In this document: positions 1 to 8,681 of the stretch, piece after piece
Numbering within the stretch: the stretch's first letter is position 1
How the letters are laid out: every line of letters starts with the position of its first letter
The notes under the pieces: generated by a model
Told to the model about the DNA's origin: nothing
Database searches by the model: none
Seen by the model: the letters and a program-made list of their open reading frames with translations, nothing else
NCBI GenBank assembly: GCA_002408385.1
Contig: DHSB01000102.1
Span: forward strand, 725-41,133
Length of the DNA stretch: 40,409 bases
Direction of reading: 5' to 3'
From: Myxococcales bacterium UBA5297
GTDB lineage: Bacteria; Myxococcota; Myxococcia; Myxococcales; UBA5297
Made by a program: the position numbers and the translations under genes

Positions 1-1220
1 TGCGCAACGCGGTCGACCACGGCATCGAGAGCCCCGAGGAGCGCGAGCGGCGCCGCAAGCCGCGCAAGGGCACCATCTCGGTCAGCGTGCACGCCGACGG
101 CGACATGCTCGACCTCGAGGTGCGCGACGACGGGCGGGGCATCGACCTTGGCCGCCTCAAGGAGGCCGCGGTCGCGCGCGGGGTGATCTCCCCGGCCCAG
201 GCCGCGGCGCTCTCCGAGCGCGAGGCCATCGACCTCATCTTCCTGCCCGGCTTCTCGACCCGCGACGAGGTGACCGATCTCTCGGGGCGCGGCGTCGGGA
301 TGAGCGTGGTGCGCAAGAAGGTCGAAGCGCTCGGCGGCTCGGTCTCGGTGACCACGCGCCAGGGGTACGGGACCCGCTTCAGCGTGCGGCTGCCGCAGTC
401 GATGGCCCTGATGCGCGTGCTGCTCGTGCGCCTGGGCAACGACATCTACGGCCTGCCGGCGGCCGACGTGCAGGCCGTCGGCCGGGCGCGGCCCGAGGAC
501 CGCTTCACGGTCGCCGGGCGCGAAGCGGTCGAGTTTCGCAACCGCCCGACCACCCTCGTCGAGCTCGCCCCGCTGCTGCGCCTCAAGCCCGGCCCGCGGC
601 GCGAGGCGCCGCCGCTGGTCTTCGTCGAGCACGGCGACGACCGGGCGGCGTTCGCCGTCGACGGCTTTCTCGACGAGCGCGAGGTGGCGGTCAAGCCCTG
701 CGGCGGCGAGTTTCTCAAGGGCGCCCCGTGCGTCGCCGGCGCGGCCGCGCTCGAGGACGGGAGGGTCGCAGTCCTGCTGCACGTGCCCGACCTCATCCTC
801 GAGATCCGCAAGAGCTCCGGGCGCCACCTGGCGACCCAGGCCGCGAAGGAGAAGCGCCTGCGGGTGCTGCTCGTCGACGACTCGCCCATCGCGCGGGCGA
901 CCGAGTCGGCCATCGTGCGCGCCCTCGGCCACCAGGTCGACGAGGCCATCGACGGCGAGGACGGCCTGGGCAAGCTTGCGCTGGGGACCTACGACCTGGT
1001 CCTCACCGACGTGCAGATGCCGACGATGGACGGCATCGAGTTTACCCGGCGCATCAAGGCCGACCCGGCAACCGCGCGCCTGCCGGTGGTCATCCTCTCC
1101 TCGCTCGCCGCGCCCGAGGACAAGCGCCGCGGGCTCGACGCGGGGGCCGACGCCTACCTCATCAAGGGTGAGCTGTCCGCGGAGACCATCGCCCAGACCA
1201 TCGGGCGCCTCATCTCGTGA
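1..1220 (+). CDS. cheA: Chemotaxis histidine kinase CheA with C-terminal receiver (5' end cut off)
   Basis: The reading frame is open from base 3, so the gene begins upstream; 405 residues are visible. It starts inside the ATPase domain with the CheA N-box (RNAVDHGIE), followed by the G1 box DDGRGID and the F/G2 region (FLPGFSTRDE, SGRGVGMSVV). A CheW-like coupling domain follows, and a complete receiver domain ends the protein: VDDS acidic pair, phospho-acceptor Asp in LTDVQMP, and a Lys in AYLIKGE where the usual Pro is Gly. The missing part should hold the Hpt and dimerisation domains. CheA autophosphorylates on His in response to chemoreceptors; a fused receiver, as in FrzE-type kinases, is a phosphate target or sink. 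cheB follows after 44 bp. Whether the system controls motility or another behaviour cannot be read from the window. Confidence 0.95.
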   Translation, partial: RNAVDHGIESPEERERRRKPRKGTISVSVHADGDMLDLEVRDDGRGIDLGRLKEAAVARGVISPAQAAALSEREAIDLIFLPGFSTRDEVTDLSGRGVGMSVVRKKVEALGGSVSVTTRQGYGTRFSVRLPQSMALMRVLLVRLGNDIYGLPAADVQAVGRARPEDRFTVAGREAVEFRNRPTTLVELAPLLRLKPGPRREAPPLVFVEHGDDRAAFAVDGFLDEREVAVKPCGGEFLKGAPCVAGAAALEDGRVAVLLHVPDLILEIRKSSGRHLATQAAKEKRLRVLLVDDSPIARATESAIVRALGHQVDEAIDGEDGLGKLALGTYDLVLTDVQMPTMDGIEFTRRIKADPATARLPVVILSSLAAPEDKRRGLDAGADAYLIKGELSAETIAQTIGRLIS

Positions 1221-1264
1221 TCGACCGCGAGGGCGACGGCGGCCGACAGCAAGGGGGAGCGAAG

Positions 1265-2305
1265 ATGCAGCGAGCGCTCGGACCGATTCGCGTGCTGTTG
1301 ATGGCCGAAGACGAAGGCCTGCGGACGTTGCTCTCCCGCTCGTTGGGCGGCGCCGGAATGCGGGTGGTGGAGGCGGTCGCGCACGCGGGGGCGGCGACGC
1401 GCGCCTGCGGTGAGCTCTCGCCCGACGTGGTGGTCGTCGACTCGACCGTGAAGGTTGCCGAGGGGTTCGCCGCGGTCCAGGACATCATGGCGTTTCGCCC
1501 CACGCCCATCCTGGTGCTCAGCGATGCGCCCGAGGGTCAGGAGGCCTTCGAGGCGCTGGCGCTCGGGGCGCTCGACGTGATGCGCCGCCCGGACCCGGGC
1601 GCGAGCCCCGAGCACCTCGCCGAGCTCGCAGGCCGGCTGCGGCTGCTCTCGGGCGTCCAGGTCATCACCCATGTGCGCGGCCGCCGTTCGCGCAAGCGGA
1701 CCCCGGACCCCTGCGACGGCGCGCCGATAGTGGGGATCGCCGCCTCGCTCGGCGGCCCGCGGGCGCTCGCCGTGCTGCTCAAAGGCCTGCCGCGCGATCT
1801 GGCGGTGCCCATCTGCCTCGTCCAGCACATCTCTTCCGGCTTTTCGCAAGGGCTCGCCTCCTGGCTCGCCTCGGAGTCTGGGCTGCCGGTCAAGGAGGCC
1901 GGGCACGGCGAGCCGCTGGCCGCCGGCCGGGTCTACGTCGCCCCGACCGGAGCCCACCTGACCGTGGGCGCGCGCGACGAGATCGTCCTGGACCGCGGGC
2001 CGGCGATCGACGGGTTCCGGCCCTCGGCGACCGCGATGCTCGCCTCGCTGGCGCGCCGCTACGGGCGCCGGGCGATAGGCGTGGTGCTCACCGGCATGGG
2101 GCGCGACGGGGCCGACGGGCTCGCGGCCATCCGCGCCGCGGGCGGTCGCACCCTCGCCCAGGACGAGGCGACCTCGGTCGTCTACGGCATGCCGCGCGCG
2201 GCCGTCGAGGCGGGCGGAGTCGAGCGCGTGCTCGCGCTCGAAGAGATCGCCGAGGCGATCGTCGGGCTGGTGCGCCAGACGAACCGGACCTGGGGGAGCG
2301 GATGA
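1265..2305 (+). CDS. cheB: Chemoreceptor glutamate methylesterase CheB with degenerate receiver
   Basis: A protein of 346 residues. The ATG at 1265 has the strong ribosome site AAGGGGGAG at 1250-1258; an in-frame ATG at 1217 overlaps the cheA stop but lacks a good site. The C-terminal methylesterase domain is intact, with the triad Ser161 (AASLGG), His188 (VQHIS) and Asp281 (GMGRDGADG), so it should remove methyl groups from chemoreceptor glutamates. The N-terminal receiver is worn: the acidic pair reads Ala14-Glu15, the acceptor-position Asp59 remains but is not followed by the usual MP, and the conserved Lys is Arg108. Control by phosphorylation may therefore be altered or lost. The stop overlaps the cheR start (ATGA at 2302-2305), which suggests translational coupling. 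Confidence 0.93.
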   Translation: MQRALGPIRVLLMAEDEGLRTLLSRSLGGAGMRVVEAVAHAGAATRACGELSPDVVVVDSTVKVAEGFAAVQDIMAFRPTPILVLSDAPEGQEAFEALALGALDVMRRPDPGASPEHLAELAGRLRLLSGVQVITHVRGRRSRKRTPDPCDGAPIVGIAASLGGPRALAVLLKGLPRDLAVPICLVQHISSGFSQGLASWLASESGLPVKEAGHGEPLAAGRVYVAPTGAHLTVGARDEIVLDRGPAIDGFRPSATAMLASLARRYGRRAIGVVLTGMGRDGADGLAAIRAAGGRTLAQDEATSVVYGMPRAAVEAGGVERVLALEEIAEAIVGLVRQTNRTWGSG

Positions 2306-3834
2306 GGCAGGCCGACATCCCCGAGGCGGCGGTCGCGCGGTTGGCCAAGCTGCTGCTGGAGCGTATCGGGCTGCGGCCCGCCACCGAGGCGCAGATAGGC
2401 CTGAGGCTGGCGCTGCGGGCACGGCTCGAGGCCCTCGGCTGCGAGGACCCCTACGCCTACGTCGAGTGGCTCGAAGGGGGCAACGAGGTCGAGCTGCGCG
2501 CGCTCTTGCCGCTGGTGACGGTGGGCAAGACCGACTTCTTCCGCGACTCGAATCAGTTTCGGGCGCTGCGCGCCCGGGTCTTCCCGGAGCTCATCATGCT
2601 GGCGCGCCAGGAGATGCGCCCGGTGCGGATCTGGTCGGCGGGCTGCGCGACCGGTGAGGAGCCGTATTCGCTGGCGATGCTCGCGGCCGAGCTCGGGGTC
2701 GAGCCTCAGGGGATCGATCTGCTGGCGACTGACGTGAACCCGGTCGCCGTCGAGCGGGCACGCGCCGGGCGCTTCGGCGCGCGCCGCTTCGCGACGGTCT
2801 CCGAGCACCTCGTGCGCCGCTTCTTCGAGGCGGACCACGACAGCTTCGTCGCCCGCCCCGAGCTGCAGGCCTACGTGCGCTTCGAGGTCCACAACCTGGC
2901 CGGGACCTGCTTCCCCAGGCCTCGCGACGGCGGGTGCTGGGACGCCATCCTGTGCCGCAACGTCATCATCTACTTCGACCGCCCGACGACCAGCCGGGCC
3001 ATCGGGCGCTTCTTCGACGGGCTGCGCGAGGGCGGCTACCTGTGCCTGGGCTACTCGGAGTCGCTCTACCGGATCAGCGGCGCTTTCGAGCTCGTCGAGC
3101 TCGAGGGCTCGTTCCTGTACCGCAAGCCCGTGGCGCGCCCGCTGGTGATGAGCGAGCCGCGGCCGAGCCTCGAGGACACGGTGGCGCGGCTACGAAAGGC
3201 GGTCGACGAGCACCGCAAGCGCGCGATGACGCCGCCGGGGCCGCCGCCCGCGGTCCTGGCCCCGAAGCTTGCCGCCCCGGAGAAGCCGGCCTCCAGTCGA
3301 GCCCCCGAGCTCGATGTGGCCAACCCCCTGCAGCAGGTCGCGCGGTTGCTCGAGGGTGGCGAATTCGAGGCCGCGCTGCTCACCCTCGACAAGGCGCTCG
3401 TCCAGTTCTCGGGCAGCCTCGCGCTGCTGATTACGCGGGGCAACCTGCTGACGGTCATGGGTCGGCAGAAGGAGGCCCGCCAGGTCTACCGCGACGCCCT
3501 GACGATGGAGCCGCTGTGTGCCGAGGCCCACCTGTTCCTCGGCATCGCCTGCTACGAGGCGGGCGGCGAGCTCGACGGCGAAGCGGCTCAGGAGCTCTCG
3601 CGGGCCATCTTCCTCGACCCGAGCCTGGGCCTTGCGCACTACTACGCAGGCCGCACCGCGGAGCGGCAGGCCGACTTCGCGAGCGCACGGCGCGCCTATC
3701 GCAACGCGGTCAACGTCTGCCAGGGCAAGAGCAGTTGGACTCCGCTGCTCGGCCACTTTCCGGACCTGCCCTCCGACCCCGGAGTCATCGCCCGCGCGGC
3801 AGGCTACGCGCTGGCCGGGCTCGAGGAGCTGTGA
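2302..3834 (+). CDS. cheR: Chemoreceptor methyltransferase CheR fused to TPR repeats
   Basis: A protein of 510 residues whose start overlaps the cheB stop (ATGA), with GGGGGAG at 2292-2298 as ribosome site. The first 280 residues or so are CheR: VTVGKTDFFRD in the N-terminal helical domain, the SAM-binding motif WSAGCATGEEPYSLAM from Trp111, LLATDVN, and CRNVIIYFD. A Pro/Ala-rich linker leads to TPR-like helices from about residue 345 (PLQQVARLLEGGEFEAALL, LLITRGNLLTVMGRQKEA, AEAHLFLGIACYEAGG). CheR methylates receptor glutamates with SAM and opposes CheB. TPR-tailed CheR proteins are known from non-enteric chemosensory systems, where the tail is thought to mediate protein contacts. It is the last gene of the visible che operon; a composite repeat begins about 135 bp downstream. 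Confidence 0.95.
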   Translation: MRQADIPEAAVARLAKLLLERIGLRPATEAQIGLRLALRARLEALGCEDPYAYVEWLEGGNEVELRALLPLVTVGKTDFFRDSNQFRALRARVFPELIMLARQEMRPVRIWSAGCATGEEPYSLAMLAAELGVEPQGIDLLATDVNPVAVERARAGRFGARRFATVSEHLVRRFFEADHDSFVARPELQAYVRFEVHNLAGTCFPRPRDGGCWDAILCRNVIIYFDRPTTSRAIGRFFDGLREGGYLCLGYSESLYRISGAFELVELEGSFLYRKPVARPLVMSEPRPSLEDTVARLRKAVDEHRKRAMTPPGPPPAVLAPKLAAPEKPASSRAPELDVANPLQQVARLLEGGEFEAALLTLDKALVQFSGSLALLITRGNLLTVMGRQKEARQVYRDALTMEPLCAEAHLFLGIACYEAGGELDGEAAQELSRAIFLDPSLGLAHYYAGRTAERQADFASARRAYRNAVNVCQGKSSWTPLLGHFPDLPSDPGVIARAAGYALAGLEEL

Positions 3835-3970
3835 AGGGCCGCAAACGCGGTTGACGCCCAGACTGCCGCCGTCGGGGCCTCAGCCGAAGCTGCGGTCTGA
3901 CCGGCGGGGCTGGGGCAGCCGAGTGCCCGGCGGCCCGTGCACCTACTCCGCGGGCATCGGGCCCAAGCCG

Positions 3971-4106
3971 TGTCGAAGAACCTCCTTCGAGCGACACCGC
4001 TCAGCCCGAGCGCAGCCCAGGGCCCGTTCGACCTCAACCTCGCAAGCTCGGCCCGACGCTCGGGGCGATAAGGGGCGAGGGGGCGGGCCGAGTCGAACCC
4101 GAGCCT
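3971..4106 (+). repeat. Composite dispersed repeat, copy R1 (fragment)
   Basis: It lies in the cheR-to-4133 gap (3835-4132), where I see no gene. It opens with TGTCGAAGAACCTCCTTCG and ends in GGGGGCGGGCCGAGTCGAA. The same blocks open and close copy R5 (36683-36970), although the middle differs. GACGCTCGGGG before the GC-rich end is also shared with R5. No transposase or obvious target duplication is visible. Confidence 0.6.
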
Positions 4107-4132
4107 CAGGGGGGGACTGCGCGATGCCCGGT

Positions 4133-6478
4133 TCAGACAAGCACGATGCGCGAGCGCAGGGAAGGAGGCTGAGCCCGCGCCTCCAGAATTCCAATTCTGC
4201 AGAGCCCGTGCAGCAGTGCGAGAGCCTCCCGCTCGTTCAGGTCGCTGAGAACCGTGAGGTCTTCGACGCTCTTCGAGCCGTCGGCGTGGGCAAGCAGCAG
4301 CGCCTCCTTGTCGCCGAGTTGCAGCTCGTGGAGCTGGTAGGGCGGATCGGCGGTGGGGAAGAAGCGCTGCTGCGCGTCGACCAGCTCGCGCAGCCGCACG
4401 AGGCTATAGGTGGTGCGGATGCCCTCGAGAATCAGCGGCCCGGGGGAGATGGAGACCTGGATCAGGTCGGGGCGCGGACTGGCCCGCAGCACGAATTGGT
4501 ACTCGCCCTCGGTCCAATCGAAGGCGGACCAGATGAGCTCCTTGATCTGCTGCACGACGAGCTCGGCGCGTTCTTCCTCGGTCAGCAGGCCGAGCGCGAC
4601 CATCGCCTCGCCGTTGCGCAAGCCGGCACGGCGCGCTTCGGCCTGGACGAAGGCGAGCTTTTCGGCAGGCAGCCGGCCCTTGCGAACAGCAAAGCGCGCG
4701 AAGCGCTCGGAGCTGAGGTTGGAGGCGGCGAAGACGGGTCGGCCGCCGTGGACGGCTATCACCTTGACGATTTCGTTCCGCCTCAGCCGCAGCTCGCCAG
4801 TCTGCTGGCCCTGATAGAGCGCCGTCAGCAGCCGGGGGAGGGAGGTGACGGCGAGGCTGCCGGTCCTCTTGAAAGAGGCGGCAGCCCGCTCGGCGCGGGT
4901 CGGCAGCCGCTCGGCGGGACGCCACACGTCCCGACCCGAGAAAGGCAGCTCGGTCGCCGTTTCGTCACCCGCGGGTGCGCCCGCGCGCTGAAGACGCGGC
5001 GAAGAATCCTTCGAGCGACAACCGTTCCGCCCGAGCCCCTCGGCAGGCTCGGGGCAGGCCGCAGTCGAGGGCCGTTCGACTGCGCCTCCCTCGTTCCTTG
5101 GGAGGCTACGCTCGCGGTGAGCGGGGCGCGGGCCGCGGTCAGGGCGCTCTCGCGACACCTGGTGTGCGCCGCTGAGCCGGGCCTCAGAGCGTGGATGGGC
5201 TCGCTCGACCTCTCCGGCACGAGGCGCCGGGGGGGGCTGGGCCTTCGGCACGCCCGCAGGCTCTTGAGGTTCGACGGCGGGCGCGAGGGCGCCCGTGCGG
5301 CCCTCCTCGACGCTTTGAGGCAGGGGTTGCGCGGGCTGTGCGGCCTCCTCCTCGCTTGAAGGTGATGACCCGGAAGGAACGGGAGCGTTCGGAGCTTCGG
5401 CTTGCCCTCCGCCCGCTTCTCCGCGGCTTCCCAGAAAGGTCGGGGCCTCGGGTGGCGCGCCTGGCTCTCGGGCCTCGTCCACAACCGAAGGAGGCTCGAG
5501 CGCTTGCGCAGGGGGCGCCCGACTCCCGGCGGGCATCTCGACGAGCAGCGCGGCGTCGGGCGCCGCAGCGGCCGCGGCGCTGCCGCGGTCACCGAGCGGG
5601 CCAGGGCAGAGCGTCTCGTTCGCAGGCTTCTCCCCCGAAGGTACTTCGAGGGCTGGCGCGGCCGGCTTGAGCACCCCCGGCTGCGGCGAGGCAATGGCAG
5701 CAGGAAAGGGGGCTGCTGGCGGCTCGTCGGGAGGCAGGGCACCGCGGTCCTCGAAGTCCGAGGGCTCGCGTGCTTCGGGCAGGTTCGCCCGGACGCCGGA
5801 AGCCTCACGGGCGAGCAGCTCCTCGTGCAGCGAGGTGACCGCGACGCCATCGATCGTCCCCGAGACGCCCGCGTCCACGGAAAGCCCGAGCTCGTCTTGC
5901 GGCTCCTCCTCGACCGAGGCCGGCGCCTGCGCGGGTTCGGCGGCCGACTCGAGCCCGGGGTCGGCAGAGCAGGCCGAGGCGAAGATGCCCGTCGTCTCGG
6001 CGGAGGTGACCATCTCGTCGAGCGAGGGGATCTCCTCCTCGTTCTCCGGCAGGTCCCCGTCGTCGTCGAGCCGCAGCTCCTCGAGCGCCTCCGCGCCGGC
6101 CGCCGGCGCCAGCGGCTCGGATACCGACAGAAGGCCCGCGAGCCGCTCCATCAGATCGCGAGCGGCGAACGGCTTCTCGAAGAACCCCTTGGCTCCGTAG
6201 ACCTCCATCGCCTCTCGGACGAGTCCCTCGCCGCAGAAGACCCCGCTCATCGCGAAGCAAGGCACACCGCGCCCGCTCAGCTCTCGGAGCAGGTCGTGGC
6301 CGCGGATATCGGGCAGCAGCAGGTCGACGAGTGCCGCGTCGGGCCGGGCACCCTCGATCTTTGCGAACGCCTCCTGCCCGGTGTGGGCGAGCAGGGTGGC
6401 GAAGCCATGGGCGTCGGCGACGACGGCGAGCAGGTTGGCGAGCTCCACGTTGTCATCGACGATGAGTAAGGTCCGCAT
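4133..6478 (-). CDS. Receiver-DUF4388 (PATAN) signalling protein with long Pro/Ala/Glu linker
   Basis: A protein of 781 residues read leftwards from ATG at 6478. Residues 1-116 are a complete receiver: LLIVDDN, acceptor Asp in LVDLLLPD, Ser in AMSG, and Lys in FFEKPF. A low-complexity Pro/Ala/Glu-rich linker runs to about residue 520. A DUF4388 domain follows (GSLAVTSLPRLLTALYQGQ, TGELRLRR, VHGGRPVFAASN) with a helical C-terminal part. Receiver-DUF4388 proteins are common in myxobacteria, and their outputs are mostly unknown. Residues of about 440-497 are encoded by a copy of the dispersed repeat (R2) inserted in frame; it reads through without a stop and contributes CPEPAEGLG. The gene is divergent from 6616-7935, with 137 bp between. 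The function is inferred only as phosphorelay-dependent signalling. Confidence 0.88.
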   Translation of the reverse strand: MRTLLIVDDNVELANLLAVVADAHGFATLLAHTGQEAFAKIEGARPDAALVDLLLPDIRGHDLLRELSGRGVPCFAMSGVFCGEGLVREAMEVYGAKGFFEKPFAARDLMERLAGLLSVSEPLAPAAGAEALEELRLDDDGDLPENEEEIPSLDEMVTSAETTGIFASACSADPGLESAAEPAQAPASVEEEPQDELGLSVDAGVSGTIDGVAVTSLHEELLAREASGVRANLPEAREPSDFEDRGALPPDEPPAAPFPAAIASPQPGVLKPAAPALEVPSGEKPANETLCPGPLGDRGSAAAAAAPDAALLVEMPAGSRAPPAQALEPPSVVDEAREPGAPPEAPTFLGSRGEAGGGQAEAPNAPVPSGSSPSSEEEAAQPAQPLPQSVEEGRTGALAPAVEPQEPAGVPKAQPPPAPRAGEVERAHPRSEARLSGAHQVSRERPDRGPRPAHRERSLPRNEGGAVERPSTAACPEPAEGLGRNGCRSKDSSPRLQRAGAPAGDETATELPFSGRDVWRPAERLPTRAERAAASFKRTGSLAVTSLPRLLTALYQGQQTGELRLRRNEIVKVIAVHGGRPVFAASNLSSERFARFAVRKGRLPAEKLAFVQAEARRAGLRNGEAMVALGLLTEEERAELVVQQIKELIWSAFDWTEGEYQFVLRASPRPDLIQVSISPGPLILEGIRTTYSLVRLRELVDAQQRFFPTADPPYQLHELQLGDKEALLLAHADGSKSVEDLTVLSDLNEREALALLHGLCRIGILEARAQPPSLRSRIVLV
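4989..5160 (+). repeat. Composite dispersed repeat, copy R2, inside the receiver-DUF4388 gene
   Basis: The left end TGAAGACGCGGCGAAGAA then TCCTTCGAGCG matches R5 at 36683 (TGAAGAGGCGGCGAAGAA then CCCTTCGAGCG). The right end GGTCAGGGCGCTCTCGCGAC then ACCT matches the right end of R5. On the complementary strand AGGTGTCGCGAGAGC...GTAGCCTCCCAAGGAACG resembles the left half of R5. The insertion keeps the host frame open on the minus strand. Confidence 0.75.
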
Positions 6479-6615
6479 CGGTTTCCACGTTCACGCTGCG
6501 AGAGGCGGCGAGGATAACGCATGGCCTCCAGGGCGCAAAAGGTCAGGGGCCAGACAGCAATCGGTTTTGCACGGCCAGGTGGCGCAGCCGCGGGCCGGGA
6601 GATAGCATCGCGCGC

Positions 6616-7935
6616 ATGCTTCTTGGCGAGTTGCTCCAAAACGAGGGCATCCTCCGTCCTCACCAAATCGAGGAGGCCCTGGCCGCGCAGGTGATCCACG
6701 GCGGTCGCCTGGGCACCAACCTGGTCGAGCTGCAGCACCTCACCGAGGAGCAGCTCGCCCGCGGCCTGGGAAAGCAGCATGGCGTCGCCGCGGCCTGGGG
6801 CGAGATTGTCCCCGGGGCCGACGCGCTCGCGCTCGTCGACCTCAACTACGCCGACGACAAGGACGTTCTGCCGGCGCGCGTCGAGGGCAACCGGCTCTAC
6901 CTGCTGGTCATCAACCCGGACGACATCGCGACCCGCGACCACGTCGCGCAGGTGGCGGGCAAGCGCGTCGTGCCGGTGGTCGTCCCCGAGTTCCGGATGG
7001 CGCAGCTCCAGCGCCGCTACTGCAGGGCGTTTCGGCCGGTGCGCGAGGTGGACATCGAGGCGCTGCGTCGGCGCTGGCACGGCCAGCAGAAGCCGGTTTG
7101 CGAGGTCGCGGAGCTGACGAGCGAAGAGGAATTTCAAGAGCTCTACGCCGCGGCGCTGCGCGGCGGGGCCCATGCGGACGAGGAGGAGCAGCTCGAGGAG
7201 GCGCTCATCATCGAAGAGCTGCCGGAGGTCGAGGATCCCCTCCTCGAGCCGCTCACCGACTTGTCCGTCGAGCCGGCGCCCGAAGAGCTGCCGACCATCG
7301 AGCTGGAGCTGGTCGAGGAGCCCGAACCGCTGCGGCCGGCGCCACGAGCCAGCCCCGAGGAGATCGAGCGGCGCCGCCAGCAAGACCGAAAGGCGCGCGA
7401 GGAGCGGCCCGAGGACTCGCGCCCCATCTCCTTCTCGGAGGCGCAGAAGGCGCTGGCGGCGATCAGCGACCGCGACGACATCGCGCGGATCGTGCTGCGG
7501 TTTGCGGCCGGCAAGTTCTCGCGGGCGCTGCTGCTGAGCATCAAGGCCGACTTCGCCATCGGCTGGCACGGGGCCGGACGCGGGCTCGCAAAGCAGGTCG
7601 CCCCGACCGTGGCGGTGCCGTTGAAGAACCCCTCGGCCTTCAAGCTGGTGCGCGACAGCCGCAGCCACTTCCTGGGACCGCTGCGGCGCGACTTCGCGAC
7701 TACGACCTTCATGCGGTCTCTAGGTGGCGACGAGCCGCGCACCGCGGTGCTGATGCCCATCCTGGCTGCCGGCCGGGTCGTCAACATTCTCTACGGCGAC
7801 AACGGGCCGGGGCAGTTCGCCTCGCCGGACGTCGGCGAGCTGCTCATCCTCGCGCAGAGGGTGGGGCGCTCGTACGAGCAGATGATCGCGGCCCGCAAGG
7901 CGACGCTTCGGGCGAAGCAGCGCCCGGTCGGTTGA
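6616..7935 (+). CDS. MshEN/GspE N-terminal domain protein with C-terminal GAF-like region
   Basis: A protein of 439 residues. Residues 1-150 match the N-terminal domain of type II secretion/type IV pilus ATPases (MshEN): LLGELLQNEGILRPHQIEEA, RLGTNLVELQHLTEEQLARG and a later VLPARVEGNRLYLLVINPDD. In MshE this fold binds c-di-GMP through repeated RLG..L....L...QL motifs. There is no Walker A or B motif, so it is not an ATPase. An acidic linker (about 180-260) leads to a C-terminal region (IARIVLRFAAGKFSRALLLS, AVLMPILAAGRVVNILYGDN) that resembles a GAF-type sensor, though this part is less certain. Similar stand-alone MshEN proteins are frequent in myxobacteria. The PilZ gene downstream supports a c-di-GMP theme. 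A terminator-like hairpin follows at 8017. Confidence 0.8.
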   Translation: MLLGELLQNEGILRPHQIEEALAAQVIHGGRLGTNLVELQHLTEEQLARGLGKQHGVAAAWGEIVPGADALALVDLNYADDKDVLPARVEGNRLYLLVINPDDIATRDHVAQVAGKRVVPVVVPEFRMAQLQRRYCRAFRPVREVDIEALRRRWHGQQKPVCEVAELTSEEEFQELYAAALRGGAHADEEEQLEEALIIEELPEVEDPLLEPLTDLSVEPAPEELPTIELELVEEPEPLRPAPRASPEEIERRRQQDRKAREERPEDSRPISFSEAQKALAAISDRDDIARIVLRFAAGKFSRALLLSIKADFAIGWHGAGRGLAKQVAPTVAVPLKNPSAFKLVRDSRSHFLGPLRRDFATTTFMRSLGGDEPRTAVLMPILAAGRVVNILYGDNGPGQFASPDVGELLILAQRVGRSYEQMIAARKATLRAKQRPVG

Positions 7936-8016
7936 GCAGCCATCTTTTCGCCCGAGCGCGCGTTGACTGGCCAGGGATGCGTGCCTGCGTTTGCCGCGGG
8001 GCCGGGCGGCGCGCCG

Positions 8017-8054
8017 ACGGCCGATCGAGCCCAAGCTCAAGCCCGGCCGTTTTC
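8017..8054 (+). terminator. Likely Rho-independent terminator
   Basis: A 7-bp outer stem (ACGGCCG at 8017-8023 with CGGCCGT at 8044-8050) encloses a 4-bp inner stem (GAGC/GCTC at 8027-8038), followed by TTTTC. It lies about 80 bp after the MshEN gene and before the PilZ gene, in the right orientation. The T-run is short. Confidence 0.5.
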
Positions 8055-8123
8055 TTGCCTTGCATTCAGGCGGTCGTAACCTCTCGCTACAGGTCGCAAC
8101 ACGCGCCGCCTGTGGAGGAAACG

Positions 8124-8456
8124 ATGATCAACCAGCGCCAAAGCCGACGCGCACCGCTCGATGTCTACCTGAACAAGTTCATCAAAGGCGTGCCCTTCAT
8201 GGTGCGAGCCCGAGACATCAGCACCGAGGGCATCTACCTGACCCAGCTCATCGAGCCGGAGAACGGCGACGACAAGGTCGGCATCCAGTTCAGCCTGCCG
8301 GGGACGAAGGAGGTCATCTACGCCGAGGGACGCATCGTGCGCGAGAGCGACAACGGGCGGGGCTCGGGGCACGGAATCCGCTTCACGTTGCTGACCGATC
8401 ACCACCGCCGGCTCATCGAGCGGTACGTCAGCCAGCACGATAGCCAGGCGGCCTGA
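8124..8456 (+). CDS. Small PilZ-domain protein
   Basis: A protein of 110 residues from ATG at 8124, with a clear ribosome site GGAGGAA at 8114-8120. The same frame is open far upstream, but that part is GC-rich readthrough and has no domain. It is a single PilZ domain: QSRRAPLDVYL carries the Arg-rich start, DISTEGIYL is the D/N-x-S-x-x-G motif, and IRFTLLTDHHRRLIERYV is the C-terminal helix region. The usual RxxxR spacing is imperfect (Arg8-Arg9 then Leu), so c-di-GMP binding is probable but not certain. It lies upstream of the envelope gene run at 8682-11765 and could be its cytoplasmic regulator, but 225 bp separate them and co-transcription is not shown. Confidence 0.88.
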   Translation: MINQRQSRRAPLDVYLNKFIKGVPFMVRARDISTEGIYLTQLIEPENGDDKVGIQFSLPGTKEVIYAEGRIVRESDNGRGSGHGIRFTLLTDHHRRLIERYVSQHDSQAA

Positions 8457-8681
8457 GCTCGCCGCGGCGCGCGCCGCCTTGAGCGGCCCGCCTATGCCGA
8501 GTAGAGATATCCGCGTTTCGGGCCGCGTCGGGTTCGCCGCTCGGCCCTGTCGTGAGCCGAGTCACAGACGACCGGACTGCCCTTGGAGCATGAGCCGAAG
8601 CGCTTGACGCTGCCTTGACTCGCGACGGTCCGGCGATGTTTTCCGCGAGTAGCCGTCTGGTAGCGGCCGGGAGGACGGACA

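Noticed and set aside
87..1220. cheA starting at the ATG at 105 or the GTG at 87
   Set aside because: The CheA N-box is encoded upstream of these codons and the frame is open to the window edge.
3835..3970. Riboswitch-like folding after cheR
   Set aside because: Several GC-rich stems can be drawn (CCGC/GCGG), but no known riboswitch core is present, and the next gene on that strand is more than 2 kb away.
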